NCBI RefSeq assembly: GCF_003634215.1
Contig: NZ_RBWX01000007.1
Location: 1,226,945 to 1,290,944 of the forward strand
Direction: 5' to 3'
Source of the DNA: Sphingosinicella microcystinivorans
Lineage (GTDB): Bacteria; Pseudomonadota; Alphaproteobacteria; Sphingomonadales; Sphingomonadaceae
Length of the DNA: 64,000 nucleotides
Shown: piece after piece, positions 17,818-25,608 of the stretch
How positions within the stretch are numbered: the first letter of the stretch is position 1
Layout of the letters: every line of letters begins with the position of its first letter
Notes under the pieces: model-generated
Database searches by the model: none
What the model saw: only the letters and a program-made list of their open reading frames with translations
Told to the model about the DNA's origin: nothing
Position numbers and translations under genes: made by a program

Positions 17818-18771
17818 CTAGCGCCTAGCGCGGTCCCTGCGCGTGGCGATCAGGATACGGGCGCCGATCGCGCCCTCGCGGATGAGCTCGATGCGGTTCA
17901 GCCAGCGTTCGCCTTCAGCAAGGAGCTGCGGGATCAACGCTTGCCCTGCGGCCGTGCGGTGCATGGCACGAATGCGGTCGATCGCGCCGCCCCAGCTGTA
18001 TTCCACCTCCGCGGCATAGTCCGTGGAAATGTCGCTGACCGCGACGACGGAGAGGCGCGCATCCTCGATCAATCGTGAAAGTGTCTCCACGGAGCGCAGG
18101 CGCGGACGCACGGGCTCCGCGTCTGCCCATTCGCGGTAACGCGGCGATGTCGTCTGGCGTTCGTCGGTGAGAACGAGGCTGCGCACCGCCACCTGCCCGC
18201 CGGGCACGAGCGTTTCGCACTGGCTGCGTAGCAGCGTCGTCAACGGCTCGCCGCGCTCGGCGAGGCTGTCGACGAGAACGAAGTCCGCATCCGAAAGCAA
18301 CGCACTGTCGGCCGCGCGGAGAAGCCGCACGCGCCCATCCGAAGCGTCGGCGAGCGGCTTCTGCGTTTCGGCGGCGAGCACGGTGCAGCCGATCGCCGAT
18401 TGAAGTTCGCTCGCCACGCCGCCGAGTTCCGCGCCAAGGTGCAGAGCGCGGCTGCGCTGCCCCAGCCCGGCACGCGCCGACAGCGCCCTCAACTGAGAGG
18501 TGCCGCGCGGTGTCAGTGAACCGTGCCCCCACACGATCTGTGCGGCCGCCAGACGCTCGGGCGTCCAGCTCGTGGGGTCGGAAGGCTGCGAAGGAACCGG
18601 CTGCGCTCGCGAAATCGGGGAGGGATGCGGCAGCGGACGCTGGGAGGGCGCTGCATCCTCGTTTGCGACACGGGCGGCGAGGCGGCGTTTCAGCTCGGCA
18701 AGGTCATAGCCTTCCCACCATGCACGCAGGCGCTGCCGCAGAGGTCCGCGCATCGGGATGCTGTCAGGCAT
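17818..18771 (-). CDS. Class I SAM-methyltransferase-like protein
   Basis: A 317-residue protein. Residues 1-70 are basic then Pro/Ser-rich and probably disordered; the rest looks like a Rossmann-fold methyltransferase. ALHLGAELGGVASELQ resembles motif I (LDLGxGxGG), TVLAAE the motif II acidic strand end, and ADFVLVDSLAERGEPLTTLL with LVPGGQVAVRSLVL resembles motifs IV and VI. The glycine-rich loop has HLGAELGG, so SAM binding is possible but unproven. The start overlaps the stop of the upstream PilZ gene by eight bases (ATGCCTGA), implying coupling to c-di-GMP signalling. Substrate unknown; a degenerate methyltransferase is an alternative. Confidence 0.6.
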   Translation of the reverse strand: MPDSIPMRGPLRQRLRAWWEGYDLAELKRRLAARVANEDAAPSQRPLPHPSPISRAQPVPSQPSDPTSWTPERLAAAQIVWGHGSLTPRGTSQLRALSARAGLGQRSRALHLGAELGGVASELQSAIGCTVLAAETQKPLADASDGRVRLLRAADSALLSDADFVLVDSLAERGEPLTTLLRSQCETLVPGGQVAVRSLVLTDERQTTSPRYREWADAEPVRPRLRSVETLSRLIEDARLSVVAVSDISTDYAAEVEYSWGGAIDRIRAMHRTAAGQALIPQLLAEGERWLNRIELIREGAIGARILIATRRDRARR

Positions 18772-19099
18772 TCAGTGTGTAATCGGCGGCCGACGTCATA
18801 CCGGCGCAGAGCGAGGCGAGCGCGAAGGTCGCCGCATCCTCGCCCGCGAGGAAGCGCAGCGCCGCGCCGTCCCGGCCGACGCGGACGACCTGCGCGCGAA
18901 TCGCTCCGGCGAGCGGGTGGGAGAGCACGACTGGCTCATCAATATGGAGCGCATAGTCGGTTTCGATGAAGGCGCCGGCAGCCGAAATATCGCGGAGCGC
19001 GGCGCTGACGTCCACGCCTGCGGCGTGAAGCGTGCAGAACCTCCCGCTGCGGATCGCAGCATGTCGCCGGGGGAATTCGCTGATGTTGTTGCCGATCAT
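18764..19099 (-). CDS. PilZ-domain c-di-GMP receptor protein
   Basis: A 111-residue single PilZ domain. An N-terminal arginine cluster (PRRHAAIRSGRF) is followed by the DxSxxG motif as LRDISAAGAFIET, the two elements that clamp cyclic-di-GMP in PilZ folds. The remainder (EPVVLSHPLAGAIRAQVVRV, GAALRFLAGE) gives the expected beta barrel. The ATG at 19099 is chosen because it begins just ahead of the Arg motif; in-frame codons upstream would read through the intergenic region. It lies between a Sel1/SPOR envelope protein and a methyltransferase-like gene on the same strand. I infer that it conveys c-di-GMP levels to an envelope or motility process. Confidence 0.8.
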   Translation of the reverse strand: MIGNNISEFPRRHAAIRSGRFCTLHAAGVDVSAALRDISAAGAFIETDYALHIDEPVVLSHPLAGAIRAQVVRVGRDGAALRFLAGEDAATFALASLCAGMTSAADYTLNA

Positions 19100-19185
19100 T
19101 CGCCGCCTGTCCCGCACTAAAGCAACTCTCGGGACATACGCGTCCCGCGGGTATCCAGAGCTAGCGCAAAGCCGTCGATGAAAGG

Positions 19186-20214
19186 TTAATTGGTGTGGAC
19201 CGCGAAGCACGGTCTGCCGGTATCGCGCAGGCGCTGGCAGACGGCGTTGGCATCGCCCGCGTTCGCAAAGCGCCCGGCCTGCAGGCGAATCATCGCGCCG
19301 CCTGACGCATAAGTCGGTTCCAGGCCCGACACGATCGCCGGATATTCGCGTCGCAGCGTCGTCCAGGCCTCACGGGCGCGGGCTTCCTGGGAGAAGGCGC
19401 CGAGCTGGATGCGCCATTCGCCGCCGCTTGCGGCGCTGGGGGCCGGTGCGGCAGCGCGGGGCTGCGGAATGTCGGTGTTGGTCACCACCGTGCGGCCTGG
19501 CGCCGCAGACGGACGCGGGCTGATCGCCGCGGGTGCGGCAGTCGATTGCGCGGGCTTCGGCGCAGCTGCTTGCGGCTTTTCCACAGCAATGGTGTTGGTG
19601 AGCTTGCGCGGGGCGGGGGCAAGCAGGGGCTTGCCGCTTGATGCAAGCTTGTCCCCCGCCGTCATCGCCGCGGCCATCTCGCTGCCCGCGGCCCGGTCTG
19701 CGGGCGACAGGCTTGCCGTCATGGTGGCAAGCGCGCGCCCGGCCTGCGGGAGGCCGGCGCTGTTCGCCTGCGTCATATAAGCAAAGGCCAGCGGCCAGTT
19801 CTTCGGCAGTGTGTCGCCGTTGAAGTGGAGCACGCCGAGCATGTATTGCGCGCGGGCATCACGCTTTGCGGCCGCTTTCTGCCAGAGTTCCGCAGCTTGC
19901 GCCTTCTCGCCGCGCTGGGCGAGCAGGATGCCGAGGTTGGACTGGGCGGGCGCATGGCCCTTGTCCGCAGCCCGGCGGTAGAAGTCTTCCGCCTTCGCCT
20001 TGTCGAGCGGGACGCCGCGCCCGAGCTTATAGGCCTGGCCCATATTGAAGAGCGCGTCGGGATCGCCCTTCGCGGCGAACGGCATCCATTCGACGACGGC
20101 GCCTTTGTAATCGCTCGCCTGCCATTTGACGACGCCCTCCTTGACCCCGCCAAGTGCCGGAACCGAAACGAAAAGGGCAAGAAACGCAGTCGCGGTGATG
20201 AGGCCGTGTCGCAT
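19186..20214 (-). CDS. Sel1-repeat and SPOR-domain envelope protein
   Basis: About 342 residues: signal peptide (ITATAFLALFVSVPALGG); Sel1-like TPR repeats over residues ~25-145, seen in GDPDALFNMGQAYKLGRGVP, GHAPAQSNLGILLAQRGEK and DARAQYMLGVLHFNG; a Pro/Ala-rich linker; and a C-terminal SPOR domain (EWRIQLGAFSQEARAREAW ... VCQRLRDTGRPCFAVHTN). SPOR domains bind denuded peptidoglycan glycans at the division septum; Sel1 repeats mediate protein contacts. The SPOR Cys pair is spaced C-x9-C-F, exactly as in the second SPOR protein at 21808. The start at 20214 gives a clean signal peptide. It is divergent from parA and precedes the PilZ gene, so it may belong functionally to both groups. Confidence 0.83.
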   Translation of the reverse strand: MRHGLITATAFLALFVSVPALGGVKEGVVKWQASDYKGAVVEWMPFAAKGDPDALFNMGQAYKLGRGVPLDKAKAEDFYRRAADKGHAPAQSNLGILLAQRGEKAQAAELWQKAAAKRDARAQYMLGVLHFNGDTLPKNWPLAFAYMTQANSAGLPQAGRALATMTASLSPADRAAGSEMAAAMTAGDKLASSGKPLLAPAPRKLTNTIAVEKPQAAAPKPAQSTAAPAAISPRPSAAPGRTVVTNTDIPQPRAAAPAPSAASGGEWRIQLGAFSQEARAREAWTTLRREYPAIVSGLEPTYASGGAMIRLQAGRFANAGDANAVCQRLRDTGRPCFAVHTN

Positions 20215-20415
20215 GGTGGCGTTCTCTAGAGCAGTCTTTCCGGCAAGGGAATCCCCGACAGTGGTTACGATGTCGCGCACGGAAACTCCCCGCCGCATTT
20301 TTCGCACGCAATCATCGGAGAGTTTGCAAGAAATAACCCCAAGGCTTTACCGAAAATTAGCTTTGTACGTGCCATCCATGCCCTTGCAATTCGCAGAGTC
20401 TATGGGGAAAAGCCA

Positions 20416-21129
20416 ATGCGCGTTCTCGCGTTAGCTTCACAAAAGGGCGGTTCGGGCAAGACCACGCTCAGCGGCCATCTCGCTGTTCAGGCGCAGAGGG
20501 CCGGCGCGGGGCCTGTCGTTCTCATCGATATCGATCCCCAGGGCTCGCTTGCCGACTGGTGGAACGAGCGTGAGGCCGAAATGCCCGCATTCGCGCAGAC
20601 GACCGTCGCGCGTCTCGTTACCGATCTTGAAATGCTGCGGCAGAAGGGCTTCAAGCTCGCCGTCATCGACACGCCGCCGGCGATCACCGTCGCCATCCAG
20701 AGCGTGCTTTCCGTTGCCGAACTCGTCGTCATCCCGACCCGCCCGAGCCCGCACGATCTGCGCGCCGCCGGCGCCACGGTCGAGCTATGCGAGCGCGCAG
20801 GCAAACCGCTCATCTTCGTAGTGAACGCCGCGACACCGCGCGCCAAGATCACCTACGAGGCCGCCGTCGCGCTCTCGCAGCACGGCACGGTCGCGCCGGT
20901 GACGCTGCACCACCGCACCGATTTCGCCGCGTCGATGATCGATGGCCGCACGGTCATGGAAATCGAACCTGACGGCAAGTCCGCTCAGGAAATCGTGGAG
21001 CTGTGGACGTACATCGCGGACCGCCTTGAGAAGAATTTCCGCCGGACGGTGTTCAACGCGCCGGGCCAGCACGTACCGACTCCTGCCGTGCGGGCCGCCG
21101 GCGGGTTCGGTCGGAAAGCAGCAAGTTAA
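20416..21129 (+). CDS. parA: ParA/MinD-family positioning ATPase
   Basis: A 237-residue deviant-Walker ATPase. ASQKGGSGKTTLSGHL holds the signature lysine and P-loop (residues 10-17). LIDIDPQGSLADWW is the A' motif, and AVIDTPPAITVAIQ the Walker B region. ParA-type ATPases dimerise on ATP and bind DNA or membrane to position cargo such as plasmids, chemoreceptors or division proteins. Here the neighbours are a ribbon-helix-helix protein and SPOR envelope proteins rather than parB, and no parS-like cluster is visible, so it is an orphan ParA, not the chromosome partition ATPase. GGGGAAAA precedes the ATG. The ~200-base gap to the divergent Sel1/SPOR gene must hold promoters for both; none is clear by eye. 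Confidence 0.88.
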   Translation: MRVLALASQKGGSGKTTLSGHLAVQAQRAGAGPVVLIDIDPQGSLADWWNEREAEMPAFAQTTVARLVTDLEMLRQKGFKLAVIDTPPAITVAIQSVLSVAELVVIPTRPSPHDLRAAGATVELCERAGKPLIFVVNAATPRAKITYEAAVALSQHGTVAPVTLHHRTDFAASMIDGRTVMEIEPDGKSAQEIVELWTYIADRLEKNFRRTVFNAPGQHVPTPAVRAAGGFGRKAAS

Positions 21130-21168
21130 CAATAAGATGCAAGGGGCCGTTCCGGGGAAAGGTAAGTT

Positions 21169-21777
21169 ATGAACGAGGCCAACTATGCTTCTTTGACCGC
21201 CGGTCTACTCGCGCGGAAGGGACAAGCGCGTCCGGCGATGCGGCCGCAGGGCTACGGCTTTGCGTCCGACGACGATCTCGGTTGGAACGACATGGGCGGC
21301 ACGGATATGTTGACCGCCGAACAGCGCGCCGCGCTGATGCCGGCGCAGCCGATGCATTTCCAGCCGCGTCCGGTTGTGGATTTCGACGAGTCCGTGCCGT
21401 CTCCGGTTGCGGCTCAGCAGCAGGCGATCGCCGACGAGTTCGCGGCCGCTGCGGCTGCGGTCGTTCCCGCGCCTGAGGCCGAGGCTGTCGACCTGCCCGA
21501 CGTTCCGGTGGCTTCGCCCGCGCCGGTGGCTGTCGCGATCCCGACGATCAACGTGACACCCGCGCAGCCCGTACACCGCCCGCGTGCGGTGGCCGGCTCA
21601 AAGGCGAAGGCGGCGTTCACGCTGCGGCTCGATCCGGAGCGTCACATGAAGCTGCGCCTTGCGTGCGTCTATGCGAACCAGTCCGCGCAGCAGCTCGTGA
21701 CCGCGGCGCTCGACGAATATCTGTCCACGCATTTTCCGGACGCGTTGAAAGACGTGAGGAAGACCGCCGCCAACTAG
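21169..21777 (+). CDS. Ribbon-helix-helix protein following the ParA ATPase
   Basis: A 202-residue protein in three parts. The N-terminal ~30 residues carry a short motif YASLTAGLLARKGQARPAM. A long Ala/Pro/Val-rich linker (about 75-145) is probably disordered. The C-terminal ~50 residues fit a ribbon-helix-helix fold: strand KAAFTLRLDPERH, helix A MKLRLACVYANQ, helix B SAQQLVTAALDEYL. RHH domains bind DNA as dimers and are found in CopG and in ParA partners such as ParG-type centromere proteins. Its position 39 bases behind the orphan parA makes it the likely DNA- or cargo-side partner; the linker would let it bridge the ATPase and DNA. That role is inference. Confidence 0.72.
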   Translation: MNEANYASLTAGLLARKGQARPAMRPQGYGFASDDDLGWNDMGGTDMLTAEQRAALMPAQPMHFQPRPVVDFDESVPSPVAAQQQAIADEFAAAAAAVVPAPEAEAVDLPDVPVASPAPVAVAIPTINVTPAQPVHRPRAVAGSKAKAAFTLRLDPERHMKLRLACVYANQSAQQLVTAALDEYLSTHFPDALKDVRKTAAN

Positions 21778-21807
21778 GCGCGAACGACGGGGTAAGGGGC
21801 CAAGACC

Positions 21808-23160
21808 ATGCAGACTCAGCGCAGTACGGTGCTCAAGCTGGCCGCGAGTGCATTCACGCTCGGGGTCTCTCTGACGGCGTGCCAGTCCTCGAACAGCCCG
21901 GTGGCGCACGTGAACACGGCGATCGGCTCTGTCGATGCGCCGCAGCCCTCTGTCGTTCTCGTCAAACAGGCGGAAGCCGCGCGGCTCGCTGGCAACCCCG
22001 TTGCCGCGATCAGCTTTGCGGAGCTGGCCGTCACCGCTGACCCGCAGAACGCCGATGCGCGCTTCTCGCTTGCGAAGGCCTATACGGCGGCGGGCCGCTA
22101 CCAGTCGGCTGCCGAAGCCTATGGCGACCTTTCTGCGATGAACCCCGCCGATGCGAACGTTCGCTTCCGTGCCGCGCTTTCGTCGCTCGCGGCGGGCAAT
22201 CGTTATACGGCGCTTTCATCGCTCGACGCGCTTGCCGCCGAGCCTTCACTTGCCGCCGATGTCGGCCTCGCGCTCGCGCTTTCGGGCGAGACGCGCAAGG
22301 CGATCAGCCTGCTTGAGTCGTCGGTCCGCGCTGGCGATTCGACGCCGCGCCTCCGCCAGAACCTCGCGCTTGCGCAGGCGCTTGCCGGCGAATGGGCCGC
22401 AGCGCGCACGACCGCTTCGATGGACCTGTCGCCGGACGCTGTTGATGCGCGCGTTGCGGAATGGGCGGCGATTGCCTCCAATACGGATAGCTCGTGGCGC
22501 ACGGCCTCTGTGCTTGGCGTGGAGATGGCAGCGAACGACGCGGGTCGCCCGGTGGCACTCGCCTGGGCGCCGCCGGAGCAGGCAAAGCCGCAGGCCGACG
22601 TGATGGTAGCGGCCGTGGAAGCTGCACCGGCCGTGGAGAGCGCGCCGGAGCCTGTGGCTGTTGCGGCCGTTGCGGCTGTTGCCGAGCCGGCAGTTGCTGC
22701 TGCTGAGCCTGCGCCGATCGTTCGTGCGGCGCCTGTCGCCATTGCGCGGGCCGAGGTGCCGGTCGCGGCTGAACCGGCTCAGCCGATCGTGAAGATTCGC
22801 GCGGTGCAGCCAGGTTTTGACGCACCGAAGCCGGTTGCCGCCGTGAAGCGGGAAGTGCGTGCGCTGGCAAAGCCGACGCACGGCGCGTGGGTCGTTCAGC
22901 TCGGTTCCTACGCGAAGCCCGAGTTCCTGACCGCGGGCTGGCAGACACTCATCCGCAAGAACAGCGCGCTTGGCGAATTCGAGCCGATCCGGAGCCAGAT
23001 CGCGGTCAAAGGGGCGACGTACCACCGTCTCGCTATCGGCTCGTTCGCGAACGTGACCGAAGCGGTCGATCTCTGCCGGAACCTGAAGGCCGAGGGCTAT
23101 AGCTGCTTTGTTCGCAAGGGCGCGGGCGCCCCGGAAGCCACGAGCTCCAAGAAGGCCTGA
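21808..23160 (+). CDS. TPR and SPOR-domain lipoprotein
   Basis: A 450-residue predicted lipoprotein with lipobox SLTAC (Cys25). TPR-like repeats cover ~50-210 (AEAARLAGNPVAAISFAELA, ADARFSLAKAYTAAGRYQSA, ANVRFRAALSSLAAGN). A long Ala/Val/Pro/Glu-rich linker follows (~250-365). The C-terminal SPOR domain runs from GAWVVQLGSYAKPEFLTAGW to LCRNLKAEGYSCFVRKG. The SPOR domain is expected to dock on septal peptidoglycan, and the TPRs to recruit partners in the periplasm. It is third in parA-RHH-SPOR, 30 bases after the RHH gene. The TPR block recalls TadD-like pilotins, but no other tad genes are present. Its stop abuts the convergent pyrX stop directly (TGATCA). Confidence 0.83.
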   Translation: MQTQRSTVLKLAASAFTLGVSLTACQSSNSPVAHVNTAIGSVDAPQPSVVLVKQAEAARLAGNPVAAISFAELAVTADPQNADARFSLAKAYTAAGRYQSAAEAYGDLSAMNPADANVRFRAALSSLAAGNRYTALSSLDALAAEPSLAADVGLALALSGETRKAISLLESSVRAGDSTPRLRQNLALAQALAGEWAAARTTASMDLSPDAVDARVAEWAAIASNTDSSWRTASVLGVEMAANDAGRPVALAWAPPEQAKPQADVMVAAVEAAPAVESAPEPVAVAAVAAVAEPAVAAAEPAPIVRAAPVAIARAEVPVAAEPAQPIVKIRAVQPGFDAPKPVAAVKREVRALAKPTHGAWVVQLGSYAKPEFLTAGWQTLIRKNSALGEFEPIRSQIAVKGATYHRLAIGSFANVTEAVDLCRNLKAEGYSCFVRKGAGAPEATSSKKA

Positions 23161-24393
23161 TCAGCCGGCGAAAGCGATTTCGCCGCCCTTCACCGTCCAT
23201 TTGACCCGGCCCTGAACAGGAAGCCCGTCGAACGGCGTGTTGTCGCTTGCCGAGACAAATTTAGACGCATCGATCCGCCACGGCGCACCGGCATCGAACA
23301 GCACGATGTCCGCAGGTGCGCCTTTGGCGAGCGTGCCGCCAGGAACCCCGAATATCGCTGCCGGTGTCGCGCTCATCATTGCGATGAGGCGCGCGAGGGG
23401 CACATCCGCATTCTCACCCGCCGAAATCGCCAGCGCGAGCAGCGTCTCCGCGCCGGACATGCCCGGAGTCGCCTGCGCGAAGGGCAGCCGCTTTTCGTCC
23501 TGCCCGCGTGGATCGTGCGCGGAGGTAAGGCAATCGATCGTGCCGTCCGCCAGGCCTCCAAGCAGCGCGCGGCGATCGTCTTCGCTGCGGAGCGGGGGCG
23601 AAAGGCGCGTGAAGGTTCGGTAGCCGGTGACGGCCTCGTCGTTCAGCAACAGATAGGCGGGGGCAGTGCCGCAGGTGATACGCGCGCCGCGCTGACGTGC
23701 GGCGCGGATGACATCGAGCCCCTCTGCGGTCGTCACCTTGTGGATGTGGAGCCGCGCGCCCGCTGCTTCGGCAAGGCGGACATCGCGCGCGATGGCGATG
23801 GCTTCGGCGATGGCGGGCGCCGACGCGAGGCCGAGCCGGGTCGCGATTTCGCCCGTTGTCGCCTCCGCGCCCTCGGTGAGCGCGGCATCCTCGGCATGGA
23901 CGACGGTGACGAGATCGAACGCAGCGGCGTATTGCAGCAGACGGTACATCACCGCCGACGAAGCGATCTGGCGGCGGCCAGTGGCGATGGCGACAGCGCC
24001 CGCTGCCTTCATCAGCGCAACTTCGGCAAGCTCGGTGCCCGCAAGACCGCGCGTCGCGGCCGCGAGCGGATGTACCCACACGTGCGGCTTTCCGATGCGC
24101 TGCGCGCGCTCGGCGAGCGCGGGATCGTCGATCACTGGTGACTGATCGGGCATCAGCAGCGTGCGTGTGATGCCGCCCGCCAGGAACGCGGCGGGCTCGG
24201 ACTTGAACACGCCCGCATCGACAAGGCCCGGCGCGGCGACAAGACCTGAGGCATCGATGCGCTGGGCGTCCGAAGGGATTTCGGATTTGCCGATGGCCGC
24301 GACCGTGCGGTCGGCAACGAGGATGTCGAGCGTGGCGTCCGTTCCGCTCGCGGGATCGATGACGCGGGCGCCCGTGATTGCAAGCGGCCTCAT
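23161..24393 (-). CDS. pyrX: Dihydroorotase-like protein without metal-binding His pair (PyrX/PyrC' type)
   Basis: A 410-residue amidohydrolase-fold protein in the pyrBC arrangement. An active dihydroorotase has PGxIDxHVHLREPG at the first strand; here the same position reads [14 protein letters not shown], with no HxH. The later histidine region reads [12 protein letters not shown] instead of the usual SPHHLLLxD. Asp is kept in [15 protein letters not shown]. The metal centre therefore looks lost. Inactive PyrC' subunits in pseudomonads hold aspartate transcarbamoylase dodecamers together, and I infer the same scaffold role here; a separate active dihydroorotase should exist elsewhere in the genome. 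The start ATG overlaps the pyrB stop (ATGA). Automatic annotation would probably call this pyrC. Confidence 0.85.
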   Translation of the reverse strand: MRPLAITGARVIDPASGTDATLDILVADRTVAAIGKSEIPSDAQRIDASGLVAAPGLVDAGVFKSEPAAFLAGGITRTLLMPDQSPVIDDPALAERAQRIGKPHVWVHPLAAATRGLAGTELAEVALMKAAGAVAIATGRRQIASSAVMYRLLQYAAAFDLVTVVHAEDAALTEGAEATTGEIATRLGLASAPAIAEAIAIARDVRLAEAAGARLHIHKVTTAEGLDVIRAARQRGARITCGTAPAYLLLNDEAVTGYRTFTRLSPPLRSEDDRRALLGGLADGTIDCLTSAHDPRGQDEKRLPFAQATPGMSGAETLLALAISAGENADVPLARLIAMMSATPAAIFGVPGGTLAKGAPADIVLFDAGAPWRIDASKFVSASDNTPFDGLPVQGRVKWTVKGGEIAFAG

Positions 24394-25394
24394 GCGCGCG
24401 CCTCCCAACCTGCCGCGCCTCTTCGGGCGCGGGTCAGGACGTCGAGGCACGCCATGCGGACGGCGACGCCCATCTCGACCTGCTCCGTGATCGCGGAACG
24501 CGCGATGTCATCGGCGACCTGCGATTCAATTTCGACGCCGCGGTTCATCGGGCCGGGGTGCATGACGAGCACGTTGTCGCCTGCGGTCGCGAGTCGCTTC
24601 GCGGTGAGGCCGTAGAAATGAAAATACTCGCGCTCCGAGGGAAGGTAGGCGCCCGCCATGCGCTCCCGCTGAAGCCTGAGCATCATGATGACGTCGGCGC
24701 CTTCGAGACCCGCGTCCATATCGGTAAAGGCGGTAACGCCGAACCGCTCGATTCCGGCAGGCATCAGCGTCGGCGGTGCGACCGCGCGCACTTCGGCGCC
24801 GAGCGCGGCAAGCAGGTGGAAGTTCGATCGGGCAACGCGGCTGTGCAGGATGTCGCCACAGATCGCGACCTTCAGCCCTTCGATGCGGCCCTTGCGGCGG
24901 CGGATGGTGAGCGCGTCGAGCAGCGCCTGCGTCGGGTGCTCGTGCCGGCCGTCGCCCGCGTTGAGCACGGGGCAATCCACCTTGGAGGCGATGAGCGCGA
25001 CCGCGCCCGAGGCATCGTGACGGATCACGATCACATCCGGGTGCATGGCGTTCAGCGTAAGCGCCGTGTCGAGCAGGGTTTCGCCCTTCTTCATCGAGGA
25101 GGACTGGACAGACATGTTCACGACGTCCGCGCCGAGGCGTTTGCCCGCGATCTCGAACGACAGCAGCGTGCGCGTCGAGTTTTCGAAGAAGGCGTTGATC
25201 TGGGTGAGGCTTGCCAGCCGGTCGTCGCGTTTGTGCGCGCTGCGGCTGAGTTCCACCCAGTGTTCGGCTTCTGAAAGCAGGAAGCCGATTTCCCAGGGCT
25301 TCAGGCCCTCGATTCCAAGCAAATGTGCATGCGGGAAGGGATGCACGCCCGGCGGCACGGCCGGTAGCGGAGCGGGTTCTTGTGTCGATGTCAT
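24390..25394 (-). CDS. pyrB: Aspartate carbamoyltransferase catalytic subunit
   Basis: Commits carbamoyl phosphate and aspartate to pyrimidine synthesis. The 334-residue protein holds the carbamoyl-phosphate site [18 protein letters not shown], the mobile loop region [13 protein letters not shown], the [10 protein letters not shown] motif and the aspartate-site [11 protein letters not shown]. The start is taken at 25394 ([11 protein letters not shown]); in-frame codons further upstream would add ~84 low-complexity residues. It is coupled to pyrX by ATGA. Immediately before the ATG the RNA can form a five-pair hairpin, UAAAG/CUUUA, enclosing the AAGG that would serve as ribosome-binding site; whether this matters is unknown. 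Confidence 0.96.
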   Translation of the reverse strand: MTSTQEPAPLPAVPPGVHPFPHAHLLGIEGLKPWEIGFLLSEAEHWVELSRSAHKRDDRLASLTQINAFFENSTRTLLSFEIAGKRLGADVVNMSVQSSSMKKGETLLDTALTLNAMHPDVIVIRHDASGAVALIASKVDCPVLNAGDGRHEHPTQALLDALTIRRRKGRIEGLKVAICGDILHSRVARSNFHLLAALGAEVRAVAPPTLMPAGIERFGVTAFTDMDAGLEGADVIMMLRLQRERMAGAYLPSEREYFHFYGLTAKRLATAGDNVLVMHPGPMNRGVEIESQVADDIARSAITEQVEMGVAVRMACLDVLTRARRGAAGWEARA

Positions 25395-25541
25395 TAAAGC
25401 CGAGCCTTTAGACGCCCGTGCCTGGAGGGGCAAGGGGCGAAACAGGAGAGGAGGGCGCGCGGGACCGGCGGGGACGCTGGGCGAGGGATCATGGCTTCCT
25501 GCTACAGCATCTTGCGGGCTGCAGGACAGGCGTTTCGCTCC

Positions 25542-25591
25542 GCCGACATGCAGGCTTGACGGGCGGACATGCGCCGGGCACGCCGATATGC
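25542..25591 (+). repeat. Three direct repeats upstream of the MFS transporter gene
   Basis: GCCGACATGC (25542-25551), GCGGACATGC (25563-25572) and GCCGATATGC (25582-25591), spaced 21 and 19 bases, about two helical turns. They end 17 bases before the transporter ATG. Possible iterated regulator site. The rest of the 214-base divergent gap to pyrB shows nothing else I can name. Confidence 0.35.
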
Positions 25592-25608
25592 AAATTGGGG
25601 GGAGCGCC

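Noticed and set aside
20416-21129. Chromosomal parA of a parABS partition locus
   Set aside because: No parB, no parS-like palindromes, and no gidB/mnmG neighbours; the partner gene is an RHH protein.
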